A stretch of 64,000 nt of DNA, from contig NZ_QQNH01000002.1 of assembly GCF_003345525.1 (NCBI RefSeq), forward strand, positions 186,001 through 250,000, written 5' to 3'. Below, piece by piece: positions 30,669-38,684 of this stretch. How positions within the stretch are numbered: the first letter of the stretch is position 1; each line of letters begins with the position of its first letter. The stretch comes from Pelagibacterium lacus (GTDB lineage Bacteria > Pseudomonadota > Alphaproteobacteria > Rhizobiales > Devosiaceae). Under the pieces are notes generated by a model. The model saw nothing but the letters and a program-made list of their open reading frames with translations, was not told the origin of the DNA and ran no database searches. The position numbers and the translations under genes are program-made.

Positions 30669-31748
30669 CTATTCCGCGGGGGCGGGGGGTGGGGAGGGCC
30701 AGCGGCTGCCGGGGGCGGTGGGGAGGCGGGCCCAGGAGGGGCGCTCGAACAGGAATTTGCCGAAACCGATCCGGCCGATGATCCAGTAGAGGATCATGGG
30801 GCTCACAATGGCCACGATGAGGGTCAGGAGGCTGGCGAGGCCGGTGTCGATGGCGGGCATCACGGCCAGCAGCAGCGTGCGGAAGATGCCCATGGGGATG
30901 ACGAAGCTGAGATAGATGACGATGGAATGCTCGCCGATCCAGCGCAGCCAGGCAAAGGCCGGCAGACGGGCGAGGAGCACGGCGGCGGTGCAGACGGCGA
31001 GGGCACCGGCCAGCGCCAGCACGAAAGTGCCGCCGGGAATGACGGACACCCCGGTGACGATAATGCCCGGCGTGATCTGGTGCGGCAGGCCGAAGATCAG
31101 GGCCGTGTTGAGAACCGCCCAGAGGGCAAGCCCGAGCATGGCCCGCAGCGGATGCTCGGCGACGGCGCCGGCGAAGCGGAAGACCTGTGGCGCGAAGGCG
31201 TAGCCGGCATAAAAGAACACGAAATAATGCGCGGTGTAGTTGAGGATCGAGACCGGGGTCGCGATGGGCAGGATGGAGAAAAGCGCCGCGACGGGGAAGA
31301 CCACGAGATGGGGCAGGCGCAGCGCGTGGAAAATCTTGGCGAGGAGGCTGAAAACCGCCAGGGCGTAGATGAACCACAGGATGGAATAGGGCTCGTAGAC
31401 GGCGCCGGCGAGGAGGGCGAGGGCGCCGGCCGGGTCGCGATCGATAAGGAGATGCTTGAAGCCGATGAGGATCACCGCCCAGAGCGCATAGAAATAGAGG
31501 TAGTGCACGACGCGGCGGTCGGCGTAGTGGGTCCAGGGACGGGCGATGACCAGGGAGAGGAACAGGCCGGAGATGAGGAAGAATTCGGGCATGCGGAACG
31601 GGGTGGCGAAGCCGAGCACGTAATGCATGAAGCCGATCTCGCCGGTGGCCTCGCCCACCCCGAAGGTGGCGTGCATCATCACGACGAGAATGATCGACAG
31701 GCCCGTGGCCAGGTCGACCCAGTGATAGCGCTTGGCGGTCTCTGACAT
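30669..31748 (-). CDS. Membrane acyltransferase (acyltransferase 3 family)
   Basis: 359 residues with about ten membrane helices. The N-terminal WVDLATGLSIILVVMMHATFG fits the acyltransferase-3 pattern with a conserved His in helix 1. Such proteins O-acylate sugars, glycans or lipids at the inner membrane; the substrate is unknown. The C-terminus is Pro-rich and runs into repeat copy A. It lies inside what is usually a purS-purQ junction, on the same strand, and may be read through with purine genes or have its own promoter beyond the terminator at 31852-31881. Confidence 0.85.
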   Translation of the reverse strand: MSETAKRYHWVDLATGLSIILVVMMHATFGVGEATGEIGFMHYVLGFATPFRMPEFFLISGLFLSLVIARPWTHYADRRVVHYLYFYALWAVILIGFKHLLIDRDPAGALALLAGAVYEPYSILWFIYALAVFSLLAKIFHALRLPHLVVFPVAALFSILPIATPVSILNYTAHYFVFFYAGYAFAPQVFRFAGAVAEHPLRAMLGLALWAVLNTALIFGLPHQITPGIIVTGVSVIPGGTFVLALAGALAVCTAAVLLARLPAFAWLRWIGEHSIVIYLSFVIPMGIFRTLLLAVMPAIDTGLASLLTLIVAIVSPMILYWIIGRIGFGKFLFERPSWARLPTAPGSRWPSPPPAPAE

Positions 31749-31851
31749 GGTTTTCGCGTCCCCGGTGCGGATGATCGGGGCAAGAGTAGCGCAGAAGGCG
31801 CGAAGGACCCGTTCACGGGGGCGAGATTTTGCGGGCGTGGTTAAGAACGCG

Positions 31852-31881
31852 AAAAGGCCGGACGCTGAGGTCCGGCCTTTT
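31852..31881. terminator. Bidirectional terminator after the small ORF
   Basis: 12-bp stem AAAAGGCCGGAC / GTCCGGCCTTTT with a 6-base loop. It would end minus-strand transcripts from purC-purS and the small ORF before the acyltransferase gene. Confidence 0.85.
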
Positions 31882-31922
31882 CGGGCAGAAGCGGGGGCCG
31901 CAGGGCGGCCGGAAACGCGGGT

Positions 31923-32009
31923 TCAGACGACCGGGACGGTGCCGTAGGCGGCGACCATGACCCCGATGGCCAGGAAAAACAGGGCTGAAAGAGAAACGGT
32001 TTTCAGCAT
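31923..32009 (-). CDS. Possible small membrane peptide (28 residues)
   Basis: ATG at 32009, preceded by GGAG 10 bases upstream, opens a frame of 28 codons ending in TGA at 31923. The product begins MLKTVSLSALFFLAIGVMVA and is a single hydrophobic helix with a short tail. It sits 67 bases after purS and 41 bases before a strong terminator, on the same strand. I do not know a named family. The ribosome site, hydrophobicity and terminator support a real gene, but chance remains possible at this length. Confidence 0.5.
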   Translation of the reverse strand: MLKTVSLSALFFLAIGVMVAAYGTVPVV

Positions 32010-32076
32010 CTAGGCAAAACTCCATGATGCGCCGGCGCGCGTGCCGGGCGCAAAAATTCAAATTAAATGCAAGAGG

Positions 32077-32319
32077 TTAATCGATAATTTCGACGGCGAA
32101 GTTTTCGATGACGGTGTTGGCGAGAAGCTTTTCGCACATCCTCTCAAGTTCGGCTTTGGCGGAAACGGAATCGGGGGCGGAAAGTTCCACGTCGAACACC
32201 TTGCCCTGCCGCACCGATTGCACGCCGGAAAAGCCCAGGCCTTCGAGCGAGCCTTCGATGGCCTGGCCCTGGGGGTCGAGGACGCCGTTCTTGAGGGTGA
32301 CGATGACGCGAGCTTTCAT
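32077..32319 (-). CDS. purS: Phosphoribosylformylglycinamidine synthase subunit PurS
   Basis: 80 residues from ATG 32319. The start MKARVIVTLKNGVLDPQGQA and the segment VRQGKVFDVELSA are typical PurS. It bridges PurL and PurQ in the FGAM synthase complex. It follows purC by 32 bases. Confidence 0.96.
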   Translation of the reverse strand: MKARVIVTLKNGVLDPQGQAIEGSLEGLGFSGVQSVRQGKVFDVELSAPDSVSAKAELERMCEKLLANTVIENFAVEIID

Positions 32320-32351
32320 TGAACCGTCCGTTTTGTCGTGCCGGGAGGAAA

Positions 32352-33116
32352 TTACTGTACGAGGCGCGGGCCGGTGGTCAGCGCGTTGTCGGCCTCGACG
32401 AGGATGCCGAGACGCTGGGCGACCTCGCGATAGGCATCGACCAGGCCGCCCAGATCTTCGCGGAAGCGGTCCTTGTCGAGCTTGTTGCGGGTCTTGATGT
32501 CCCAGAGGCGGCAATTGTCGGGGGAAAGCTCGTCGGCGAGCACGATGCGCATCAGGTCGCCCTCGAACAGGCGCCCGCATTCGATCTTGAAATCGACCAG
32601 CTGGATGCCGACGCCCATGAACAGGCCGGTGAGGAAATCGTTGACCCGCACGGCCAGCGCCATGATGTCGTCGAGCTCCTGGGGATTGGCCCAGCCGAAG
32701 GCGGTGATGTGCTCCTCGGAGACCATGGGATCGCCCAAGGCGTCGTCCTTATAGTAGAATTCGATGATTGAGCGGGGCAGCTGGGTGCCCGATTCGAGGC
32801 CGAGGCGCTTGCACAGCGAGCCGGCGGCGACGTTGCGGACCACCACCTCGATGGGGATGATCTCGACTTCGCGGATCAGCTGCTCGCGCATGTTGATGCG
32901 GCGCACGAAATGGGTCGGGATGCCGAGCTGGTTGAGCCGGGAGAAGATGAACTCGGAAATCCGGTTGTTCAGCACGCCCTTGCCGTCGATGATCTCGTGC
33001 TTGGCGCCATTGCCGGCGGTGGCATCGTCCTTGAAGTGCTGGATCAGCGTGCCGGGCTCGGGCCCCTCGTAGAGCACCTTGGCCTTGCCTTCATAGATCT
33101 TGCGACGACGGTTCAT
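32352..33116 (-). CDS. purC: SAICAR synthetase PurC
   Basis: 254 residues of standard Pur[21 protein letters not shown] at the N-terminus, the ATP-site region [17 protein letters not shown], and [13 protein letters not shown]. It ligates aspartate to CAIR in purine synthesis. It is first gene of the purC-purS unit and divergent from the F1-ATPase zeta inhibitor gene across 235 bases of non-coding DNA, where I see no obvious riboswitch. Confidence 0.97.
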   Translation of the reverse strand: MNRRRKIYEGKAKVLYEGPEPGTLIQHFKDDATAGNGAKHEIIDGKGVLNNRISEFIFSRLNQLGIPTHFVRRINMREQLIREVEIIPIEVVVRNVAAGSLCKRLGLESGTQLPRSIIEFYYKDDALGDPMVSEEHITAFGWANPQELDDIMALAVRVNDFLTGLFMGVGIQLVDFKIECGRLFEGDLMRIVLADELSPDNCRLWDIKTRNKLDKDRFREDLGGLVDAYREVAQRLGILVEADNALTTGPRLVQ

Positions 33117-33351
33117 TTCACCTGTCCGTGGATTGCAGAATTACGCCTGATCGGAATTGCGGGCACTCATGCGCCTTTTTGGGGCAGGATTGCAAGCGAT
33201 TTCACCGGTTATACCGATTCCCGCCCCGTTTGGCCAAAAACCTTCGGCAAGCGGTCGATGGCAGGGCCCGGCGAGTTGATTTCGCCGGCCGGAGCGCATA
33301 TCTGGCAAAGGGAAAGCCGCAGGGGCGGCACTAGCCAAGGGACCGGAAACC

Positions 33352-33678
33352 ATGTCTTCATTCGACGAACGCCAGAAGGGCGAGGAAGCCAAGTTCGCCC
33401 ATGACGCATCGCTGCGGTTCAAGGCCGAGGCGCGGCGCAACAAGCACCTCGCCCATTGGGCGGCCCGGGAAATGGGCAGCGACAGCGCCGAGGACATGGC
33501 CAATTACGTGGCCGAGGTGATCGCCGCCGACATGGCCCAGAGCGGGCATGGGGACGTGGTGCGAAAGATCAAGGCCGATTTCGACGCCAAGGGCCTCGAC
33601 ATCGCCGAACAGGCGATCGAGGCTAGAATCGCCGAATTCGACATCCAGGCGCGCAAGGAAGTGCTGTCCGAGGCCTAG
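33352..33678 (+). CDS. F1-ATPase inhibitor subunit zeta (DUF1476)
   Basis: 108 residues, highly charged and helical: MSSFDERQKGEEAKFAHDAS begins the inhibitory N-terminus, and WAAREMGSDSAEDMANYVAEV is family-specific. In Paracoccus the zeta subunit blocks ATP hydrolysis by F1. It is found only in alphaproteobacteria, which supports the taxonomic placement. It overlaps the convergent hydrolase gene by four bases. Confidence 0.93.
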   Translation: MSSFDERQKGEEAKFAHDASLRFKAEARRNKHLAHWAAREMGSDSAEDMANYVAEVIAADMAQSGHGDVVRKIKADFDAKGLDIAEQAIEARIAEFDIQARKEVLSEA

Positions 33679-34226
33679 ATCCGGCTCATCAGGCGGGTGA
33701 ACATCAGCAGCCCCTCGGGCCAGGGGCCGTGGCCGGATTCGACGTCGATATGGCCGACATCGCCCGCGATGTGGAAATCGGAGCCCCAGCGGGCGGCAAA
33801 TTCGGCGGCGCGCTCGACGGTGCACCAGGGGTCGTTGGCCGAGGCGACCAGCATGGAGGGGAATTTCAGCGGATCGCCGGACAGCCCGCGAAAAGGCGCC
33901 ATCACGGCCGGCACGTCGGGATGCTCGTCCACATCGGGGGGCGCGACGAGGAAGGCCGCGCGCACCTTGGTGTCGGCCAGGGTCTGGCTGGCGGCGACGA
34001 TGGCCTGCACCCCCAGCGAATGGCCGACCAGAACCACCGGCCGCGTGGCCATCATGATGTCGCGCTCCAGCGTTTCCAGCCAGCCGGCCAGGGTGGGGCG
34101 ATCCCATTCCTGCTGCTCGACGAAACGGGCATTGCGGATCTTGTCCGCCCAGCGGTGCTGCCAGTGACCGGGAGCGGCATGGCCCAGCCCGGGAACGATG
34201 AGGATATCGGCGTCGGCGGTTTTCAT
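33675..34226 (-). CDS. RBBP9/YdeN-type serine hydrolase
   Basis: 183 residues from ATG 34226 (MKTADADILIVPGLGHAAPG). Nucleophile elbow GHSLG (about residue 72); acid and base regions at ANDPW and GDVGHID, ending with the family pattern SGHGPWPEG. A small cytosolic alpha/beta hydrolase with unknown substrate. Confidence 0.88.
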   Translation of the reverse strand: MKTADADILIVPGLGHAAPGHWQHRWADKIRNARFVEQQEWDRPTLAGWLETLERDIMMATRPVVLVGHSLGVQAIVAASQTLADTKVRAAFLVAPPDVDEHPDVPAVMAPFRGLSGDPLKFPSMLVASANDPWCTVERAAEFAARWGSDFHIAGDVGHIDVESGHGPWPEGLLMFTRLMSRI

Positions 34227-34316
34227 GATTCTCAGATTAGGAGGTCGGGGGGACGAGGGGAAGGGCGCAACCCGAGAGATCGGCACGAGGCCCGGGGTTT
34301 TCAAGGCGCGCCCGCA

Positions 34317-34336
34317 TTGACAACTTAATTTGTCAA
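34317..34336. promoter_or_regulatory. Palindromic operator before the ArsR-type gene
   Basis: Perfect inverted repeat TTGACAA-N6-TTGTCAA ending 15 bases before the start codon. The position and symmetry fit autoregulation by the dimeric winged-helix protein encoded next. TTGACA could also act as the -35 element, so binding would block the promoter. Confidence 0.65.
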
Positions 34337-34351
34337 TGGCAAGATGGCGGC

Positions 34352-34954
34352 ATGCAGGACCTTTCCGTCATCACCGATCCGCAGGCGGCCATGGCCGCGC
34401 TCGACCCGATCCGTAACCGGCTGCTGGCCGAGCTGGATGCCCCGGCCTCGGCGGCGACGCTGGCCGGACGCATCGGCCTGCCGCGCCAGAAGATAAATTA
34501 CCACCTGCGGGCGCTGGAAGCGGCGGGGCTGGTGGGCGTGGCCGAGGAGCGGCAATGGGGCGGGCTCACCGAGCGCCGGCTGGTGGCCTCGGCGCGGTCC
34601 TTCGTCGTCTCGCCCGAAGTGCTGGGAGCGGTCGCCGCCGACCCCGCGCGCAGCCGCGACCGGCTGGCGGCGAGCTATGTGATCGCGCTGGGTGCACGCG
34701 TGGTGCGCGAGGTCGGCGCGCTGTGGCGGCGGGCCCGGGCGGCCGACAAGGACCTGGCGACCCTGGCCATCGACACCGAAATCCGCTTCGCCTCGGCGGC
34801 GGACCGGGCCGCGTTCACGCGCGAGCTGACGCGGGCGGTGAGCGAACTGGCCGGCCGCTATCACGACGCAACGGCGCCGGGCGGGCGGCCGCATCGGCTG
34901 ACCATCGTTTCCCATCCCACGCCGCTGGAGCGCCCGACGGATCAGGCGCTCTAG
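34352..34954 (+). CDS. ArsR-type winged-helix transcriptional regulator
   Basis: 200 residues. The N-terminal winged helix (about 12-75) has the recognition segment LAGRIGLPRQKINYHLRALEAAGLV, followed by a helical dimerisation region. No metal-binding cysteine pair is seen, so it is probably not a metal sensor. ArsR proteins of this length are often paired with SRPBCC/AHSA1 genes, as here. Likely autorepressor through the palindrome immediately upstream. Confidence 0.85.
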   Translation: MQDLSVITDPQAAMAALDPIRNRLLAELDAPASAATLAGRIGLPRQKINYHLRALEAAGLVGVAEERQWGGLTERRLVASARSFVVSPEVLGAVAADPARSRDRLAASYVIALGARVVREVGALWRRARAADKDLATLAIDTEIRFASAADRAAFTRELTRAVSELAGRYHDATAPGGRPHRLTIVSHPTPLERPTDQAL

Positions 34955-34968
34955 CGGTTTATTTTTTC

Positions 34969-35012
34969 GCGTTTCCGAACCGGAAAACCGGTTCCACTTT
35001 TCCTGGAAACGC
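34969..35012. repeat. Palindromic intergenic repeat (GCGTTTCC family), short copy
   Basis: GCGTTTCC and GGAAACGC ends enclose AACCGGAAAACCGGTTCC, itself nearly palindromic. Nearly identical to 53797-53840. It lies between the ArsR-type gene and the SRPBCC gene and could attenuate or stabilise the joint transcript. Confidence 0.85.
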
Positions 35013-35034
35013 TCGAAGCCGGAAAGGACACAGG

Positions 35035-35835
35035 ATGCCTGTCAAAAAGGAGTCGTCGGGACGCCGCTCGGTGGAGGCCGAGATCGAGGTGCCGGGCACG
35101 CCGGAAGCGGTGTGGGAGGCCATTGCGACGGGGCCGGGGATTTCGGCCTGGTTCGTGCCCTCTACGGTCGATGGCCGGGTCGGGGGCAAGACCATCCAGC
35201 ATTTCGCCCCGGATTCGAGCATGGATTCGGTGGGCGCGATCACCGAATGGCAGCCGCCGCACCGGTTCGTCGCCACCACCGAGGAGGAGATGGGCACGGT
35301 GGCCAGCGAATGGACGGTGGAAGCGAGGGCCGGCGGCACCTGCACGGTGCGCATCGTCCATAGCTGGTTCGCCGAAGGCGACGACTGGGACGACCAGTAT
35401 GAGGGCCATGCGGCGGGCTGGGCGTCGTTCTTCAAGATTCTCAAGCTCTATCTCGAGCATTTCCCCGGCGAACGCAGCGCGCTGGTGCAGACGGCGGCCA
35501 AGTTCGAGGGATCGGTGGCCGAGGCGTTCGAGCGGCTGATGGGGCCGCTCGGCATCGGGCCCGGCAGCGAGGGGCAGCGCACCACTGCCGGACCGGATGG
35601 GCCGGAACTGGCGGGCCGGGTGCTGGAAGCGCCGAACGGGCCGGAGGGATTCAGCGTTATCATGCTGGTCGACCGGCCGGCGCGGGCCATCGCGCATATG
35701 ATCGGGTTCCCGATGGGCGGGCCGATCCATATTTCGGTGCGGTTCTATCTCTATGGTGCCGAGGCCATGGCGCGGGCCGGGGAGATCGAAAGCTTCTGGA
35801 GCGGCTGGCTGGCCGAGCGGTTTCCGGCCCGATAG
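35035..35835 (+). CDS. SRPBCC / AHSA1 family protein
   Basis: 266 residues from ATG 35035, with GGAAAGGA upstream. The N-terminal START-like fold carries AEIEVPGTPEAVWEAIATGPG and the AHSA1 closing strand-helix around HAAGWASFFKILKLYLEHF (about residues 125-145). A second, weaker alpha/beta region follows (about 165-266). Ligand unknown. It is probably cotranscribed with the ArsR regulator. The last 15 bases of the gene recur 562 bases downstream, just before the AlkD gene. Confidence 0.85.
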   Translation: MPVKKESSGRRSVEAEIEVPGTPEAVWEAIATGPGISAWFVPSTVDGRVGGKTIQHFAPDSSMDSVGAITEWQPPHRFVATTEEEMGTVASEWTVEARAGGTCTVRIVHSWFAEGDDWDDQYEGHAAGWASFFKILKLYLEHFPGERSALVQTAAKFEGSVAEAFERLMGPLGIGPGSEGQRTTAGPDGPELAGRVLEAPNGPEGFSVIMLVDRPARAIAHMIGFPMGGPIHISVRFYLYGAEAMARAGEIESFWSGWLAERFPAR

Positions 35836-35910
35836 GGGGCGAGATGGAATAGGCAGGCGGTGATGCGTGGGGAGAGGCTGAGGCAGGTTCGCGGGCGAGG
35901 GTGCCGGTGG

Positions 35911-36067
35911 AGAGTCAGCGCCCCCTCATCCGTCTCGGACCTTTGCGGTCCGATCCACCTTCTCCCACGAGGGGAGAAGGGGGTTCCTGGGGCGGCGGCG
36001 GTTCTTCCTTCTCCCCTGGTGGGAGAAGGTGGCCGCGGAGCGGTCGGATGAGGGGGGCGCTGAGGTG
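35911..36067. repeat. Long inverted-repeat unit, family 2, copy B
   Basis: Left arm from AGAGTCAGCGCCCCCTCATC to GAGGGGAGAAGG (35911-35980), right arm from CCTTCTCCCCTGGTGGGAGA to GAGGGGGGCGCTGAGGTG (about 36007-36067). Each arm has its own hairpin and the arms pair with each other. Confidence 0.85.
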
Positions 36068-36194
36068 GCTATTGGACGAAGGGCGGGTGATGGTGCTCTT
36101 GGCTCCACCCCACCCCTCCCTCCCCGTCAAGGGAAGGGTGATGGCGTTGGGGGCGGAGCGGAGCTGAGGCCGGTTTGCGGACGGGGGTGTTGGT

Positions 36195-36355
36195 GGAGAG
36201 TCAGCGGCCCCCTCATCCGTCTCGGACCTTGCGGTCCGATCCACCTTCTCCCACGAGGGGAGAAGGGTGTCCCTGGGGCGGGCGCCGATCTTTTCCTTCT
36301 CCCCTGGTGGGAGAAGGTGGCCGCGAAGCGGTCGGATGAGGGGGGCGCTGAGGTG
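36195..36355. repeat. Long inverted-repeat unit, family 2, copy C
   Basis: Same two-arm structure as copy B, about 90 percent alike by eye, including the upstream flank rich in GGCTGAGG and GGTGGAGAGTCAGCG. Confidence 0.85.
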
Positions 36356-36412
36356 ATTATTGGGCGAAGGGGCGGGGGGCGATTTCCGGCCCGATAGCAG
36401 GCGAGGACGAAA

Positions 36413-37093
36413 ATGGCGGACAGGGCTGTAGAGGACATTCTGGCGCAACTGGAAGCGCTGGGCGACGAGCGCATGCGGGCGCAGAATCGCAAGAACGGCG
36501 CCGGGGACAACCAGTTCGGTGTGCGGCTGGGTGAAATCCGCAAGGTCGCGGCCCGGGTCAAATGTGATCATGACACGGCCATGGCGCTGTGGCAGAGCGG
36601 CAATGTCGAGGGCCGGCTGCTCGCCGCCCTGTCGTTCAAGCCCAAGGCGCTGTCGATGGCCGAGCTCGACCGGCTGGTGCGGTCGGTGAGTTTCGTGCAG
36701 GAGGCCGATTGGCTGACCGCCTATGTGGTCAAGAAGCATCCCGACAAGGAGACGCTGCGGCGGGGCTGGATGGAAGATGCCGACTGCTGGGCGGCGCGGG
36801 CCGGATGGAGCCTCACCGCCGAGCGGATCGACAAGGCCCCCGAGGGGCTGGACCTTGCGGGACTGCTCGACCGGATCGAAGCCGAGATGGGCGATGCGGC
36901 GCCGGAAGCAAAGTGGACGATGAATTTCTGCCTGGCGGGGATCGGGATCAATTTTCCCGAACATCGCGCCCGCGCCCTGGCCATTGGGGAGGCGTTGGGC
37001 GCTTATCGCGACTATCCCGTGCCCAAGGGCTGCACGTCGCCGTTTGCTCCGCTGTGGATCGCCGAGATGGTGCGGCGGGGGGAGGCGGGGTAG
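36413..37093 (+). CDS. DNA alkylation repair protein (AlkD family)
   Basis: 226 residues of HEAT-like helices. Family segments are RKNGAGDNQFGVRLGEIRKV near the N-terminus and WTMNFCLAGIGINFPEHRARA near the C-terminus. AlkD-like glycosylases remove bulky or positively charged alkylated bases by scanning DNA with HEAT repeats. It is preceded and followed by family 2 repeats. The duplicated sequence before its start suggests it once lay directly after the SRPBCC gene. Confidence 0.88.
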   Translation: MADRAVEDILAQLEALGDERMRAQNRKNGAGDNQFGVRLGEIRKVAARVKCDHDTAMALWQSGNVEGRLLAALSFKPKALSMAELDRLVRSVSFVQEADWLTAYVVKKHPDKETLRRGWMEDADCWAARAGWSLTAERIDKAPEGLDLAGLLDRIEAEMGDAAPEAKWTMNFCLAGIGINFPEHRARALAIGEALGAYRDYPVPKGCTSPFAPLWIAEMVRRGEAG

Positions 37094-37154
37094 CGCGCGT
37101 GGGGGAGGGGCGAGGCTGAGGTGGCGGCAGGGAGGAACGCGGGCGGGGGTGTGG

Positions 37155-37312
37155 GTGGAGAGTCAGCGGCCCCCTCATCCGTCTCGGGCCTTGCGGCCCG
37201 ATCCACCTTCTCCCACGAGGGGAGAAGGGAGGCTTGCCGCTGACTCATTCTTCCCTTCTCCCCTGGTGGGAGAAGGTGGCCGCGAAGCGGTCGGATGAGG
37301 GGGGCGCTGAGC
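37155..37312. repeat. Long inverted-repeat unit, family 2, copy D
   Basis: Left arm with AGAGTCAGCGGCCCCCTCAT and GAGGGGAGAAGG, right arm with CCCTGGTGGGAGAAGGTGGC and GGATGAGGGGGGCGCTGAG. It occupies the gap between the AlkD gene and the convergent purB, where it could act as a two-way terminator. Confidence 0.85.
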
Positions 37313-37341
37313 TTCTAAAAGCGCCCCGGGGGCAGTGGGTT

Positions 37342-38646
37342 TTACTCGCCGAATACGCGCCGGAAAATCGTGTCGACGTGTTTGAGGTGGTAGGCGTCGT
37401 CGAAGGAGGCGTCGATCTGGGCGGGGGAGAGCCGGGCCGATACGTCGGGATCGGATTTGAGGAAATCGGGGAACTTGCCCTCGCCGCGCCAGACCTTCAT
37501 GGCGTTGCGCTGCACGGCGGAATAGCTCTCCTCGCGGCTCATGCCGGCCTGGGTGAGCGCGAGCAGGAAGCGCTGGGAATTGTGCAGGCCACCGAGCTTG
37601 TCCATGTTGGCCTTCATGTTCTCGGGATAAACCACGAGATTGTCGATGACATTGGTCATCCGGGCCAGCGCGAAATCCAGCGTCACGGTGGCGTCGGGGC
37701 CGATCATACGCTCGACCGAGGAATGGGAGATGTCGCGCTCGTGCCAGAGGGCGACGTTTTCGAGCGCCGGGATGACCATGCCGCGCACGAGACGCGCGAG
37801 GCCGGTGAGGTTTTCGGTCAGCACCGGATTGCGCTTGTGCGGCATGGCCGAGGAGCCTTTCTGGCCGGGGGAGAAATATTCCTCGGCTTCGAGCACTTCG
37901 GTGCGCTGCAGGTGACGGATTTCGGTGGCCAGACGCTCGATGGACGACGCGATGACCCCGAGCGTCGCGAAATACATGGCGTGGCGGTCGCGGGGGATGA
38001 CCTGGGTCGAGACCGGCTCGATGGCAAGGCCCATCTGCGCGGCGACATATTCCTCGACGGAGGGGTCGATATTGGCGAAAGAGCCCACGGCGCCGGAAAT
38101 GGCGCAGGTGGCGATTTCCTCTCGGGCATGCACCAGCCGCTCGCGGCAGCGGGAGAATTCGGCATAGGCCTGGGCGAGCTTCACGCCGAAGGTGGTGGGC
38201 TCGGCATGGATGCCGTGGCTGCGGCCGATGGTGATGGTGTGCTTGTGCTCATAGGCGCGCTTCTTGAGGGCGGCGAGCAGGGCGTCGATATCGGCCAGCA
38301 GCAGGTCGGAGGCGCGGGCGAGCTGGACGGAAAGCGTCGTATCGAGCACGTCCGAGGAGGTCATGCCCTGATGCACGAACCGGGCCTCCGGGCCGACGAT
38401 TTCGGCCAGATGGGTCAAAAAGGCGATGACGTCGTGCTTGACCTCGCGCTCGATCTCGTCGATGCGCGCCACGTCGAATTGCGCGTCCTTGCCGCGGGCC
38501 CAGATCTCGTCGGCCGACGCCTGCGGCACGACGCCAAGCCTCGCCTGCGCGGTGGTGGCGTGGGCCTCGATCTCGAACCAGATCCGGAATTTGCTCTCGG
38601 GCGACCAGATGTCGACCATTTCTTTGCGGGAATAGCGCGGGATCAT
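37342..38646 (-). CDS. purB: Adenylosuccinate lyase
   Basis: 434 residues. The fumarase/aspartase superfamily signature SSAMPHKRNP is present (about residue 260), as are GMTSSDVLDTTLSVQLARA and TIGRSHGIHAEPTT. It catalyses two steps of purine synthesis: SAICAR to AICAR and adenylosuccinate to AMP. It follows rpe on the same strand by 38 bases and is separated from the other pur genes by more than 4 kb. Confidence 0.97.
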   Translation of the reverse strand: MIPRYSRKEMVDIWSPESKFRIWFEIEAHATTAQARLGVVPQASADEIWARGKDAQFDVARIDEIEREVKHDVIAFLTHLAEIVGPEARFVHQGMTSSDVLDTTLSVQLARASDLLLADIDALLAALKKRAYEHKHTITIGRSHGIHAEPTTFGVKLAQAYAEFSRCRERLVHAREEIATCAISGAVGSFANIDPSVEEYVAAQMGLAIEPVSTQVIPRDRHAMYFATLGVIASSIERLATEIRHLQRTEVLEAEEYFSPGQKGSSAMPHKRNPVLTENLTGLARLVRGMVIPALENVALWHERDISHSSVERMIGPDATVTLDFALARMTNVIDNLVVYPENMKANMDKLGGLHNSQRFLLALTQAGMSREESYSAVQRNAMKVWRGEGKFPDFLKSDPDVSARLSPAQIDASFDDAYHLKHVDTIFRRVFGE

Positions 38647-38684
38647 GGGGTTAGCGTCCGTTGGTTCAGAAACAGAATCAGGGT

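Larger units (their letters stand above)
35836..36412. other. Repeat-filled intergenic region between SRPBCC and AlkD genes
   Basis: 577 bases without a credible gene. It holds family 2 copies B and C, a polypyrimidine/polypurine stretch (about 36104-36142), and, at 36383-36397, an exact 15-base copy of the end of the SRPBCC gene (35821-35835), with a further matching GGCGAG two bases on. ORFs that cross it follow the repeat arms and are not gene-like. Confidence 0.7.

Noticed and set aside
29640-31745. 701-codon plus-strand open frame across purQ, repeat copy A and the acyltransferase
   Set aside because: Antisense to two recognisable genes and runs through a repeat; no domain recognised.
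36029-36397. 122-codon plus-strand open frame before the AlkD gene
   Set aside because: It runs through family 2 repeat arms and the flanking duplication; translated residues are repeat-derived.
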